A stretch of 64,000 nucleotides of DNA from Rhodospirillaceae bacterium (GTDB lineage: Bacteria > Pseudomonadota > Alphaproteobacteria > GCA-2721365): positions 1-64,000 of the forward strand of contig PBKC01000043.1 in the NCBI GenBank assembly GCA_002721365.1. Reading direction: 5' to 3'. The notes under the pieces are model-generated. The model saw only the letters and a list, made by a program, of their open reading frames with translations. It was not told where the DNA came from and ran no database searches. The position numbers and the translations under genes are program-made. Shown piece after piece: positions 52,639 to 61,081 of the stretch. Position 1 is the first letter of the stretch. Every line of letters begins with the position of its first letter.

Positions 52639-53778
52639 TCAGGGGCGTAGGCCGTAGAGCCGGATGCAGTTGTCCCAGAGGATCTTGCGCTTCGACTGAT
52701 CGCTGATGCCCGGCAGCCCCAGGAACTCCTCCGTCGCATGGGGGTAGGGGCCGTCGGCATGCGGGTAGTCGGTCGACATGACGATGTTGTCGTCACCGAT
52801 CTCGTCGATCACCACGCGTACGAGTTCCTCATCCACGTCGGTAGCGATCCAGCACTGACGTTTGAAGTATTCGCTGGGCAGGGCGGAGAGGCGGAAGGCC
52901 TCTCCGCCGCCGTATTTCTTCCATTGGTCGTCGAGGCGGTGCAGCCACCAGGGCAGCCAGCCGCAGTTCCCTTCCAGGAAGCCGACCTTGAGCTTTGGGA
53001 AGCGCTCGCAGACGCCGCCGACCAGCATCGATCCCATCGCCAGCATCAGTTCCATCGGAAACGCCGCAGCGTGGTTCAGGGTGCGGAAGTTCGGATGGTC
53101 GCGGAAACGGTTGCTCGCGTAGTCGAGGGAAGCTCCGCCGCTGGTGCCGTGGAACAGAAGCGGCACCCCCAGTCGCTCCACCTCCCGCCACAGCACGTCG
53201 CATTCCGGAGCGTGGACGTTGCGCCCCGCTACGGGCATCGGCAACAGCACCACCCCGACATGGCCCTTGTCCTCGACCGATCGCCGCGCCTCGGCGGCAG
53301 CCAGTTCAGGATCGTGCAGGGAGACGATCGCCGCCGGCTTCAGGCGGGCGGGATCGGCGGCGCAGTAGTCCACCAGCCAGTCGTTGAAGGCGGCGCAATA
53401 GGCGGTGGCGAGGTCGCCGGGCAGGCTGTCGATCGACACCACCATATGGGCGAAGGTGCGGAACACCACCGAGACGTCGATCCCCTCGACGTCCATCGCT
53501 GCCAGTGCCGACTGCGCGTCGTAGCCGCGGGCCCGGATCGGCGCGTAAATGTCCTCGGTCGGGCTGTCCATGAATTTCTGGGGCCCAACGACCTCCTCGG
53601 CGGCGGCCCAGGGCGGGATGACCTGGCCCTCGACGCGCCAATGCGGAAAGTTGGTCGGGCCGATGCCGAGAAATTCAGGCATCCGGTTGCGGAACTCAGG
53701 CGCCAGATAGGTCTCGTAGACGGTTCCGTCCTCGATGACGTGGAGGTCGGAATCGATGACCTTGAAGCCGTTCTTCAT
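52639..53778 (-). CDS. Amidohydrolase-family (ACMSD-like) metal hydrolase
   Basis: A 379-residue TIM-barrel protein of the amidohydrolase 2 type. The N-terminal metal site is DSDLHVIED (in place of the usual HxH). Further landmarks are PLLFHGTSGG, FLEGNCGWLPWWLHRLDDQW and the C-terminal metal aspartate in MSTDYPHADG. Members decarboxylate or hydrolyse aromatic and heterocyclic acids; many with a D-x-D/H start are predicted decarboxylases. The substrate is unknown. It is 70 bases upstream of pyrE's stop on the same strand side, with a repeat between. Confidence 0.85.
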   Translation of the reverse strand: MKNGFKVIDSDLHVIEDGTVYETYLAPEFRNRMPEFLGIGPTNFPHWRVEGQVIPPWAAAEEVVGPQKFMDSPTEDIYAPIRARGYDAQSALAAMDVEGIDVSVVFRTFAHMVVSIDSLPGDLATAYCAAFNDWLVDYCAADPARLKPAAIVSLHDPELAAAEARRSVEDKGHVGVVLLPMPVAGRNVHAPECDVLWREVERLGVPLLFHGTSGGASLDYASNRFRDHPNFRTLNHAAAFPMELMLAMGSMLVGGVCERFPKLKVGFLEGNCGWLPWWLHRLDDQWKKYGGGEAFRLSALPSEYFKRQCWIATDVDEELVRVVIDEIGDDNIVMSTDYPHADGPYPHATEEFLGLPGISDQSKRKILWDNCIRLYGLRP

Positions 53779-53802
53779 GGGCCGAGTCCTCGCGTTTCCT
53801 TT

Positions 53803-53837
53803 CCCCCTCCCAACCCTCTCCCGTCAGGGGCAGGGGG
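53803..53837. repeat. C-rich/G-rich intergenic palindrome
   Basis: CCCCCTCCC...CTCTCCCG...GGGGCAGGGGG in the gap between pyrE and the amidohydrolase gene, both on the minus strand. An imperfect member of the family seen at 43045 and 46218. Confidence 0.65.
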
Positions 53838-53848
53838 CTTGGCGGGCG

Positions 53849-54445
53849 TTACTTCACCCGGAAGTCGTCGACGGTCAGGATCGGCTTCAGCGCGATACCG
53901 TGCTTTTCCAGATTGGCGCTGGCGCCTTCCAGACGATCGACGACGGTGACGATGGTGGTGACCTTGCCGCCATCGGCTTCGACCGCTTCGACCGCCTGCA
54001 TGACCGAGCCGCCTGTCGTGGTGACGTCCTCCACCAGGATCACGTTCTTCCCCGACAGGCTCTCACCTTCCATCAGCCCCTCGATCAGCCGGCGCGTGCC
54101 GTGGTCCTTGGGCTTCTTGCGGACGAAGAATCCACGGACCGGCCGTTCCGGGAAACTGCGCTGGCTGAGGCAGGCCACCAGCGGCACCGCCCCCATCTCC
54201 AGCCCGCCGACATAGTCGGCGTCTGTCCCGTCTAGCGCCGCGAACATCAGGTCGGCGATCAGCGCAGCGCCTTCCGGGTCGAACGTCGTCCGCTTCATGT
54301 CGAAATAGAAGGTACTGCTGGCGCCGGAGGCCAGCTTGATGTCGGTGCCGCGCAGCAGCGACCGTTCGGCCACCAGGGCTATCAGCCGGGTACGCTTGTC
54401 CGCCATGCTATCGTTCCGCTTGGCGCTCGCCGCCGAATCCGCCAT
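53849..54445 (-). CDS. pyrE: Orotate phosphoribosyltransferase
   Basis: The ATG at 54445 (MADSAASAKRND) has GGAGAA upstream and gives 198 residues; the ATG at 54406 (MADKRTRLIAL) is an alternative. The PRPP-binding motif VILVEDVTTTGGSV is clear, and the family start KLASGASSTFYFDMKRTTF and GGLEMGAVPL are present. It adds ribose phosphate to orotate in pyrimidine synthesis. It is divergent from the aminotransferase gene. No other biosynthetic pyr gene is adjacent, unless the distant flavoprotein at 49486 is counted, which I do not. Confidence 0.95.
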   Translation of the reverse strand: MADSAASAKRNDSMADKRTRLIALVAERSLLRGTDIKLASGASSTFYFDMKRTTFDPEGAALIADLMFAALDGTDADYVGGLEMGAVPLVACLSQRSFPERPVRGFFVRKKPKDHGTRRLIEGLMEGESLSGKNVILVEDVTTTGGSVMQAVEAVEADGGKVTTIVTVVDRLEGASANLEKHGIALKPILTVDDFRVK

Positions 54446-54556
54446 CACCGATTTCTCCTTGCCGTGCGCCGGCCGCTGTCTCGCCGACGAAGGCGTGGCA
54501 TATTGCCACACGCCCACCAGGGCGCAACCGAGCTATCCCCGGGAGGACCGAACGCC

Positions 54557-55486
54557 ATGGCCGAACTCTCCAACCAGCGCGTCGCCTATTTCAACGGCCG
54601 TATCGTCCCGGAGAGCGAAGTTCTGCTTCCCTTTCGCGATCGCGGCTTCAAGTACGGCGATGCGGTCTTCGATATGACGCGCACCTTCGGCGGTCGCATC
54701 TTCCGCCTGCGCGAGCATGTCGAGCGGCTTTACCGGTCGCTCAAATACGCCCGCATCGATCCCGGCCTCAGCCCGGAAGAGATGATCGAGATTTCCCACG
54801 AGGTGCTGGAGCGGAATCGTCATCTGTTGGGCGAGGACGACGACTACTGGGTCGGCCAGCGCATCTCGCGCGGCCTGGAACCCGAAGGCGGCGACCTGTT
54901 CACGGTCGAGAACCCGACCGTGATCGTCGAATGCAATCCATTGCCGCTGAAGCCGCGGGCCAAGCTGTTCCGCGACGGCATCGATGTGGTGGTGCCGTCG
55001 GTCCGCCGGGTGCCGCCGGAATGCCTGAGCCCCAACGCCAAGACCCACAACTATATGAACCTCGTCCTTGCCGATCTGGAGGCCAAGGCCGGCAACCCTG
55101 ACGCCTGGGCGGTGGTGCTCGACATGAACGGCAATCTCTGCGAGGGGCTGGGCAGCAACATCTTCGTCGTCCGCGACGGGGCGGTGGTCACCCCGCGGGA
55201 GCAGTTCGTGCTGCCGGGCGTCAGCCGGGCCACCGCGATCGAGCTCGCCGAGGAGGAAGGCATCGACGTCATCGAGGACGACGTCAGCCTCTACGACGCC
55301 TACAACGCCGATGAATGCTTCCTCACCTCGACCAGCCTCTGCATCTGCCCGGTGCGGCGGGTGAACGGCGCCGTGATCGGCGACGGCACGGTGCCCGGAC
55401 CGATCACGCGGCGAATCACCGACGCCTATATCCGCCTCGTCGACCATGATTTCGTTGACCAGTACCTGAAGCGGCTAGAGGGGTAG
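54557..55486 (+). CDS. Class IV PLP aminotransferase (branched-chain / D-amino-acid type)
   Basis: The ATG at 54557 (MAELSNQRVAYFNGR) has GGGAGGA upstream and gives 309 residues; the 93 extra bases of open frame upstream are arginine-rich and unlikely to be coding. Fold-type IV features: VLLPFRDRGFKYGDAVFD, the PLP lysine in CLSPNAKTHNYMNLVLA, and LCEGLGSNIFVVRDGAVVTP. Members act on branched-chain amino acids, D-alanine or aminodeoxychorismate; the sequence does not decide. Divergent from pyrE with 111 bases between starts. Confidence 0.88.
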   Translation: MAELSNQRVAYFNGRIVPESEVLLPFRDRGFKYGDAVFDMTRTFGGRIFRLREHVERLYRSLKYARIDPGLSPEEMIEISHEVLERNRHLLGEDDDYWVGQRISRGLEPEGGDLFTVENPTVIVECNPLPLKPRAKLFRDGIDVVVPSVRRVPPECLSPNAKTHNYMNLVLADLEAKAGNPDAWAVVLDMNGNLCEGLGSNIFVVRDGAVVTPREQFVLPGVSRATAIELAEEEGIDVIEDDVSLYDAYNADECFLTSTSLCICPVRRVNGAVIGDGTVPGPITRRITDAYIRLVDHDFVDQYLKRLEG

Positions 55487-55505
55487 ATCTGTCACCAAGT
55501 CTGCC

Positions 55506-55630
55506 GTCATTGCGAGCCGAAGGCGAAGCAATCCAGTCGGCGCCGGTAGTCTGGATTGCAGCGGCGTGCCTCGCCTCGCGATGGCGGCGATACTTTCCTT
55601 GCCGTCGTCGTATCGCGCCCGGGAATGACA
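55506..55630. repeat. 125-base palindromic repeat element upstream of lepA
   Basis: The element begins GTCATTGCGAGCC and ends GGGAATGAC, giving terminal inverted GTCATT/AATGAC. Inside, GCAATCCAG (55528-55536) pairs with CTGGATTGC (55551-55559). The GTCATTGCGAG...GCAATCCAG wording is familiar from dispersed alphaproteobacterial repeats. It fills most of the gap between the aminotransferase and lepA. Confidence 0.7.
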
Positions 55631-55708
55631 TCGTGAATTCGCTGTCCCCATTGCCGTAGGGCCCCGCCGCGCCTATGTTCGCGGCGTTCCCTTCCACGCC
55701 GGGTTTCC

Positions 55709-57511
55709 ATGAGCGACCTCTCGCATATCCGCAATTTCGCGATCATCGCGCATATCGATCACGGCAAGTCGACGCTTGCCGACCGGCTTATCGAGCGCTG
55801 CGGCGGCCTGCAGTCGCGCGAGATGCAGGCGCAGGTCCTCGATCGCATGGATCTGGAGCGCGAACGCGGCATCACCATCAAGGCGCAGACGGTCAGGCTG
55901 TTCTATACGGCCAAGGACGGCCAGCGCTACCTGCTGAACCTGATCGACACGCCCGGCCATGTCGACTTCGCCTACGAAGTGAGCCGCAGTCTCGCCGCCT
56001 GCGAAGGCTCTCTCCTGGTCGTCGATGCGAGCCAGGGGGTGGAGGCGCAGACCCTCGCCAACGTCTACCAGGCGATCGAGAACGACCACGAGATCGTCCC
56101 GGTTCTCAACAAGATCGACCTGCCGGCAGCCGAGCCGGAGCGGGTGCGCCAGCAGATCGAGGACGTGATCGGCCTCGACGCTTCGGACGCGGTCATGATC
56201 TCGGCCAAGACCGGGCTCGGCATCGAGGACGTGCTGGAAGCGCTGGTCCAGCGTCTGCCGGCGCCGGAGGGCGACTCCGACGCGCCGCTCCAGGCCCTGC
56301 TGATCGACAGCTGGTACGACCAGTATCTCGGTGTCGTCATCCTGCTCAGGGTGAAGAACGGCAAGCTCACCAAGGGCCAGCGCATCCGCATGATGTCGAC
56401 CGGCACCGCCCATACGGTCGAGCGCGTCGGCGTGTTCACGCCCAAGGGGCTCGTTATCGACCAGCTCACCGCTGGCGAGGTCGGCTTCATCACGGCGGCG
56501 ATCAAGGAGGTCGCGGACACCAATGTCGGTGACACCATCACCGATGACCGGCGGCCGGCGGAGACGCCGCTTCCGGGCTTCCAGCCCAGCCAGCCGGTCG
56601 TGTTCTGCGGCCTCTACCCCGTCGACGCGAACGACTACGACCATCTCCGGGACAGCCTCGGCAAGCTCCGGCTGAACGACGCGAGCTTCCAGTACGAGCC
56701 CGAATCCTCGGCGGCCCTCGGCCTCGGCTTTCGCTGCGGCTTCCTCGGCCTTCTGCACCTGGAGATCATCCAGGAGCGACTGGAGCGCGAGTTCAATCTC
56801 GACCTCGTCACCACGGCGCCGTCGGTCATCTATCACGTCTATATGAACGACGGAGAGATGACCGAACTGCACAATCCGGCCGATCTGCCCGATCCGGTGA
56901 AGATCGAGCATATCGAGGAGCCGTGGATCAGGGCGACGATCATGGTGCCGGACGAGTTTCTCGGCGCCGTCCTCGCCCTCTGCACCGAGAAGCGCGGCCA
57001 GCAGATCGAGCTCACTTATGTCGGCAACCGGGCGATGGTGGTCTACAAGCTGCCGCTGAACGAGGTCGTCTTCGACTTCTACGACCGCCTGAAATCGGCG
57101 ACCCGCGGCTATGCGAGCTTCGATTACCAGCTCGAAGGCTATGCGACCGACGATCTGATCAAGGTCTCGATCCTGGTGAACGGCGAGGCGGTCGATTCAC
57201 TCGCCTTCATCACCCATCGCGACCGGGCGGAACAGCGCGGCCGCGCCCTCTGCGAGCGGCTGAAGGACCTGATTCCCCGGCAGCTCTTCCAGGTGGCGAT
57301 CCAGGCGGCGATCGGCGGGCGCGTCATCGCCCGCGAGACCGTGCGGGCAATGCGCAAGGACGTGCTGGCGAAGTGCTACGGCGGCGACGTCAGCCGCAAA
57401 CGCAAGCTTCTGGAGAAGCAGAAGGCCGGCAAGAAGCGCATGCGTCAGGTCGGCAATGTCGAGATCCCGCAGGAAGCCTTCATCGCCGCCCTGAAGATCG
57501 ACAGCCAGTAA
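55709..57511 (+). CDS. lepA: Elongation factor 4 (LepA)
   Basis: A 600-residue GTPase of standard length. G1 is AHIDHGKS, the switch region is [10 protein letters not shown]3 is DTPGH, and G4 is NKIDLP. The LepA-specific C-terminus ([27 protein letters not shown]; here [20 protein letters not shown]) confirms it is not EF-G. It back-translocates or remodels stalled ribosomes, at the membrane or in the cytoplasm. Monocistronic; ends at a repeat that can act as terminator. Confidence 0.97.
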   Translation: MSDLSHIRNFAIIAHIDHGKSTLADRLIERCGGLQSREMQAQVLDRMDLERERGITIKAQTVRLFYTAKDGQRYLLNLIDTPGHVDFAYEVSRSLAACEGSLLVVDASQGVEAQTLANVYQAIENDHEIVPVLNKIDLPAAEPERVRQQIEDVIGLDASDAVMISAKTGLGIEDVLEALVQRLPAPEGDSDAPLQALLIDSWYDQYLGVVILLRVKNGKLTKGQRIRMMSTGTAHTVERVGVFTPKGLVIDQLTAGEVGFITAAIKEVADTNVGDTITDDRRPAETPLPGFQPSQPVVFCGLYPVDANDYDHLRDSLGKLRLNDASFQYEPESSAALGLGFRCGFLGLLHLEIIQERLEREFNLDLVTTAPSVIYHVYMNDGEMTELHNPADLPDPVKIEHIEEPWIRATIMVPDEFLGAVLALCTEKRGQQIELTYVGNRAMVVYKLPLNEVVFDFYDRLKSATRGYASFDYQLEGYATDDLIKVSILVNGEAVDSLAFITHRDRAEQRGRALCERLKDLIPRQLFQVAIQAAIGGRVIARETVRAMRKDVLAKCYGGDVSRKRKLLEKQKAGKKRMRQVGNVEIPQEAFIAALKIDSQ

Positions 57512-57516
57512 CGGGC

Positions 57517-57555
57517 TTAACCCTCTCCCTTCTTCAGGGGGAGGGTCGGGGTTAA
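57517..57555. terminator. Repeat-type palindrome between lepA and the PCu(A)C gene
   Basis: TTAACCCTCTCCC...GGGGGAGGG..GGTTAA lies between convergent genes. The arms are imperfect (a CGG bulge on the right). A likely bidirectional stop that belongs to the C-rich/G-rich repeat family. Confidence 0.6.
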
Positions 57556-57565
57556 GGCGCAGGCT

Positions 57566-58009
57566 TCAGTTGCTGTGGGCGCCGGCGGTCGGTGCCTTCA
57601 CGGTGACGTTGACGGTCACCGGGCCGGCTTTGTCGAAGATCAGAGTCATCGGGAAGCTGCTGCCCGCCTGCAGGGCGCTGTGCAGGCCGATCAGCATGAT
57701 GTGCAGTCCCCCCGGTTTGAAGGCGACCGTGCTGCCGGCCGGGATGGGCACGCCCTCGATCTGCCGCATCCGCATCACCGAGTCCTCCATCACATGGCTG
57801 TGCAGCTCGACCGCCTCGGCGACGTCCGATGTGGCGGAGCGCAGCAGATCGTCGCCACCGAGATTGTCCACGGTCAGAAACGCTGCGCCCATCGGGGCGC
57901 CCTCGGGCGTCGCCTTGGCCCAGACGTCGTGGACCGAGACTTCCTGAGCGGCGAGCGGTCCGGCGGCCAGAAACAGAACGAGGAAGGCGGCGAACGAAGT
58001 GCGCGACAT
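57566..58009 (-). CDS. Periplasmic copper chaperone PCu(A)C
   Basis: A 147-residue protein with a signal peptide (MSRTSFAAFLVLFLAAGPLAAQ). The copper-binding PCu(A)C motif H..M..H/M is present as ELHSHVMEDSVMRMRQ and GGLHIMLIGL. It carries Cu(I) in the periplasm and helps load the CuA site of cytochrome c oxidase. It is 24 bases downstream of the SCO gene on the same strand, so the two form a copper-delivery operon; no oxidase genes are in the window. Confidence 0.92.
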   Translation of the reverse strand: MSRTSFAAFLVLFLAAGPLAAQEVSVHDVWAKATPEGAPMGAAFLTVDNLGGDDLLRSATSDVAEAVELHSHVMEDSVMRMRQIEGVPIPAGSTVAFKPGGLHIMLIGLHSALQAGSSFPMTLIFDKAGPVTVNVTVKAPTAGAHSN

Positions 58010-58033
58010 GGAGGCTCCCTGGGTTTCTCCCGT

Positions 58034-58639
58034 TTATCCCTCGACGATCTCGCGAACCTTCTTCGCGATGGCCTCGGGGTCGTCGTTATGCGTGAAATGC
58101 GTCAAATAGCGTCCGTTCGGGCCCATCAGATAGATGAAGGAGCTGTGGTCGATGGTGTAGCCGAGGGCGCTGTCCGGCAGGTCTACCTTGGCGTAGTAGA
58201 TGCGGTAGGTCTTGGCCGTGGCCGCAACTTGGTCCGGCGAGCCGGTCAGGCCGACGAAGCGCGGATCGAAATTTTTCAGATAGGCATCGACCTTAGCCGG
58301 ATCGTCGCGCTCCGGGTCGAGGGAGACGAACATCGGCAGGACATCCGATGCGGCGTCACCGAGATCGTCCATGGCCAGGGTTATGATCTGCAGCGTCGTC
58401 GGGCAGACGTCGGGACAGGAAGTGAAGCCGAAATAGATCAGGCGGTATTTGCCGGCATAGGTCTCGTTGGTGACGGTCTCGCCCTGCCGGTTGACCAGAG
58501 TGAAGTCGCCGCCGATGTCCGGTGTCCCGCCGACTTCCGTCTGCTGCGTCGGTCCGCCGATCAGGCCCATGCGGCCGGCGATCGAAAGCAGAAGGGCGAT
58601 GGCCGCTGCGGCGACAAGGAACCAGACGTATCGTTTCAT
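58034..58639 (-). CDS. SCO-family copper/redox protein
   Basis: A 201-residue thioredoxin-like protein with an N-terminal membrane anchor (YVWFLVAAAAIALLLSIAG). The CxxxC copper site is FTSCPDVCPTT, and the third ligand, His, is in TIDHSSFIYLMGP. SCO proteins deliver copper to, or reduce, the CuA centre of cytochrome oxidase. First gene of the pair with PCu(A)C, and divergent from the ankyrin gene. Confidence 0.93.
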   Translation of the reverse strand: MKRYVWFLVAAAAIALLLSIAGRMGLIGGPTQQTEVGGTPDIGGDFTLVNRQGETVTNETYAGKYRLIYFGFTSCPDVCPTTLQIITLAMDDLGDAASDVLPMFVSLDPERDDPAKVDAYLKNFDPRFVGLTGSPDQVAATAKTYRIYYAKVDLPDSALGYTIDHSSFIYLMGPNGRYLTHFTHNDDPEAIAKKVREIVEG

Positions 58640-58846
58640 CGAAAAGAATCACCGAGGAGGGGAGCCGTGGTCGCGCCGCAAGGACGCATCGTCGCCCGAT
58701 ATATAGAGAGCGAACCGTGCCCTGTGAACACGAGCGGGAGGCCGGACTGATCCGCCCTCCATTCATTTGGTGCGGTTCAGCGTCTATAGTGGCGTCCGCA
58801 CCAAGCTCACGCTTCGTCTGATCGCCCTCAACCGGAAGGCTGTCTC

Positions 58847-59305
58847 ATGTCGTTACGCCTGCCTGTCGCCGCCGCTTTCGCAGCCGCCCTGATGCTGTTC
58901 TCCGGCTTCGCCGAAGCCGGGCGGGCGGACGTGTCGCTGGTGACCGGTGCCCGGGGCAAACTCATGCGTCTGGTGGAAAGCTCACTTGCTCAGGGAGCCG
59001 CCATCGATACGCGCGACGGCAATGGCCGTACGGCGCTGAGCTGGGCGGCCTTCCATGGCGATATTCCGATGATGCGGCTGCTGCTGTCCCATGGCGCCGG
59101 CATCGACGTCGCCGATAAAGGGGGGCGGACACCGCTGATGTGGGCGGCGATCGTCAACCGGCCGGCCTCGGCGTCCTTTCTGCTGAACAGTGGCGCCGAC
59201 GCTGCGATGGCCGATGACAAGGGCATGACCGCGGCCGATCACGCCGAAGCCGAAGGTCATGACGCCGCTCTCGTTCAGATGCTCCGCGACGCCGCCACCC
59301 CCTGA
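58847..59305 (+). CDS. Small exported ankyrin-repeat protein
   Basis: A 152-residue protein: signal peptide (MSLRLPVAAAFAAALMLFSGFAEA), then about three ankyrin repeats. Visible cores are GNGRTALSWAAFHGDIPMMRLLL, GGRTPLMWAAIVNRPASASFLL and GMTAADHAEAEGHD. It probably acts in the periplasm as a protein-binding module. The CobD-like gene begins 18 bases after its stop, so they may be cotranscribed, without an evident functional link. Confidence 0.85.
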   Translation: MSLRLPVAAAFAAALMLFSGFAEAGRADVSLVTGARGKLMRLVESSLAQGAAIDTRDGNGRTALSWAAFHGDIPMMRLLLSHGAGIDVADKGGRTPLMWAAIVNRPASASFLLNSGADAAMADDKGMTAADHAEAEGHDAALVQMLRDAATP

Positions 59306-59323
59306 CCAGCGGTCGCTGAACGC

Positions 59324-60307
59324 GTGGAAGGCCCGCTTTCAGGGGCCGCCGGGCCGCTTCCGGCCGCGGTCCTGCTACTGGCATTGGTGTTGGACGCCTA
59401 TGTCGGCGATGCGCCGCGCATCCGCGCCCTGCCCGTCCATCCGGCCGCACTTCTCGATCGTTGGATCGCGCTGCTCGATTCCCGCCTAGACCGGTCTAAT
59501 CGCGGTTCCGGTGTCCTGCGCGTTCGCGGCTGGATCGCGCTGATCGTAGTGGCGGGACCGGCCGCCGCGATCGGGGTGGGGATCGATTATGTCGCCGCCC
59601 ATTCCCTGCTCGGCTGGACCTTGGAAGTAGCCGTGCTCGTGATGGCCGTCGCATGCCGCGGTACCCACGACCGTGCCCGGCATCTTCAGCATGCGCTTGC
59701 CGGCGGCAGCCTGGAGGCCGCGCGCCGGGCGGTCGTGACGCTCACCGACCGCGACCCGGCGGAACTGGACGAATACGGGGTGGCGCGCGCTGGTGTCGAG
59801 AGTCTGGCGCGGACTCTCGATCGCGGCCTTGTCGCGCCGGTTCTGTTCTTCGCGCTGCTCGGGTTGCCGGGCGTTCTCGCCCTGTGGGCGGTGCGTCGCC
59901 TGGCCGCCTTTCGCGCCGTTTCGGTCAGCGAAGCCTATGCCGGGCCGGCCCGGCGGGTGGCGCGGTTTCTGGCGTGGTTACCGCGTCGTGCCGCCGCTTT
60001 CCTGATCGCTGCGGCTGCGTTGGCGCGGCCCGATGCTGCGGCCGGGGCCGCGATCAAGGCATCGCTCCGGGTGGGACGTGGCCGGGGGAGTGAGCGGCCG
60101 ATCGCGGCGATGGCGGGCGCGCTCGGCCTCGCGCTCGGAGGGCCGCGGCGCTATCCCGGCCGCATTGTGGACCGGCCTTGGCTGGGGGAAGGGCGCGCCC
60201 GGGCGGATGCACGCGACATCGCCCGGGCGCTCGGCCTTTACCGGGTGGCCTGGGCTTTGGTCGGCGGGGTCGCTGCGGCCATATTGGTCGTCGGCTGGGC
60301 GGCCTGA
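59324..60307 (+). CDS. CobD/CbiB-like cobalamin biosynthesis-family membrane protein
   Basis: A 327-residue integral membrane protein with a GTG start at 59324; no strong ribosome site is visible, and later GTG/TTG starts are possible. The CobD/CbiB pattern is recognisable: VLDAYVGDAPRIRALPVHPA at the N-terminus, TDRDPAELDEYGVARAGVESLARTL and DRGLVAPVLFFALLGLPG. In true adenosylcobinamide-phosphate synthases the loop before GLVAP is usually ENLxDG; here it is RTLDRG. So activity may be lost or altered. No other cob genes are near. It overlaps the SYLF gene by 70 bases at the 3' end. Confidence 0.75.
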   Translation: MEGPLSGAAGPLPAAVLLLALVLDAYVGDAPRIRALPVHPAALLDRWIALLDSRLDRSNRGSGVLRVRGWIALIVVAGPAAAIGVGIDYVAAHSLLGWTLEVAVLVMAVACRGTHDRARHLQHALAGGSLEAARRAVVTLTDRDPAELDEYGVARAGVESLARTLDRGLVAPVLFFALLGLPGVLALWAVRRLAAFRAVSVSEAYAGPARRVARFLAWLPRRAAAFLIAAAALARPDAAAGAAIKASLRVGRGRGSERPIAAMAGALGLALGGPRRYPGRIVDRPWLGEGRARADARDIARALGLYRVAWALVGGVAAAILVVGWAA

Positions 60308-60984
60308 GCCTTCGTGGCGCGGCTGAGGGCTTCGCGCAGGGCGTCGGCATGCGGGCTCGACACCTTGTTCTCCATCAGGATCTCGTGCGCCGTCACCGGC
60401 TCACCGTAATATTCCTGATTCCATTTGTCGGCGGTCTCGATCACCGAGCCGTCGAGCGAGACGCCGCCAAACAGGCCGATGCTGCGGCTGAAGGCGACGA
60501 TGTCGGCGTCCATGTTGGTGGTCGTGGCCCCCGACACTCCGGCGCCGATGGTGCCGATCGCCAGGCCGGCGTCACCGCCGAGCTGCACCTTGTTCTTCAT
60601 CAGTGCGTTCAGGGCCTCGTCGGTGCGGACGAACAGCATGATCTCCGATTTCTCGGCGCCGATCTGCAGGCCGATGCTGGCGCCGCCCATGACGCAGAAC
60701 GAGGGATCGCTCCAATTGCCGTCCGGTTGCCGGACGACGATGATGCAGCGCCCGCCCGCACCGCCGACAATGAAGCCGGCCTTCAGGAAGTCGGGGATCA
60801 GAACCACGGCCTCGGCTTCATCGAGGTAGCGATGGAAATCGCTCCACTGCGGATCGGCGAGCATCGCGCTCGTCATGGTGGTCGCATCGGCGACCAGCTT
60901 GTCCTGTTCGGGGCCGGCCGAGGCGGTCATCGGCGCCAGGGCGACAAGGCCGGCGAGGGCAGCACCACGGATCGATTTATGCAT
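60238..60984 (-). CDS. SYLF-domain (Ysc84-like) lipid-binding protein
   Basis: A 248-residue protein with a signal peptide (MHKSIRGAALAGLVALAPMTASA). The SYLF domain lies at about 50-215: FLKAGFIVGGAGGRCIIVVR, SDPSFCVMGGASIGLQIGAEKSEIMLFVRTDEAL and GAGVSGATTTNMDADIVAFS. SYLF proteins bind membrane lipids, in bacteria probably in the envelope. The last 30 residues (Pro/Ala/Thr-rich) are encoded in the overlap with the CobD-like gene and look non-conserved. Confidence 0.87.
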   Translation of the reverse strand: MHKSIRGAALAGLVALAPMTASAGPEQDKLVADATTMTSAMLADPQWSDFHRYLDEAEAVVLIPDFLKAGFIVGGAGGRCIIVVRQPDGNWSDPSFCVMGGASIGLQIGAEKSEIMLFVRTDEALNALMKNKVQLGGDAGLAIGTIGAGVSGATTTNMDADIVAFSRSIGLFGGVSLDGSVIETADKWNQEYYGEPVTAHEILMENKVSSPHADALREALSRATKAQAAQPTTNMAAATPPTKAQATR

Positions 60985-61081
60985 CTTCCGGTCTCTCTAC
61001 GATTGAGGAGGAACTTGTCGTAATTAACACCCTTGTCCGGCGCTGTGTTGCCCAGTACCGCGCCGGGTCGTGCCGCAGCCG

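Noticed and set aside
49486..54445. A pyrimidine biosynthesis cluster made of the flavoprotein and pyrE
   Set aside because: The genes are 3 kb apart with unrelated genes between, and the flavoprotein N-terminus and context do not fit PyrD.
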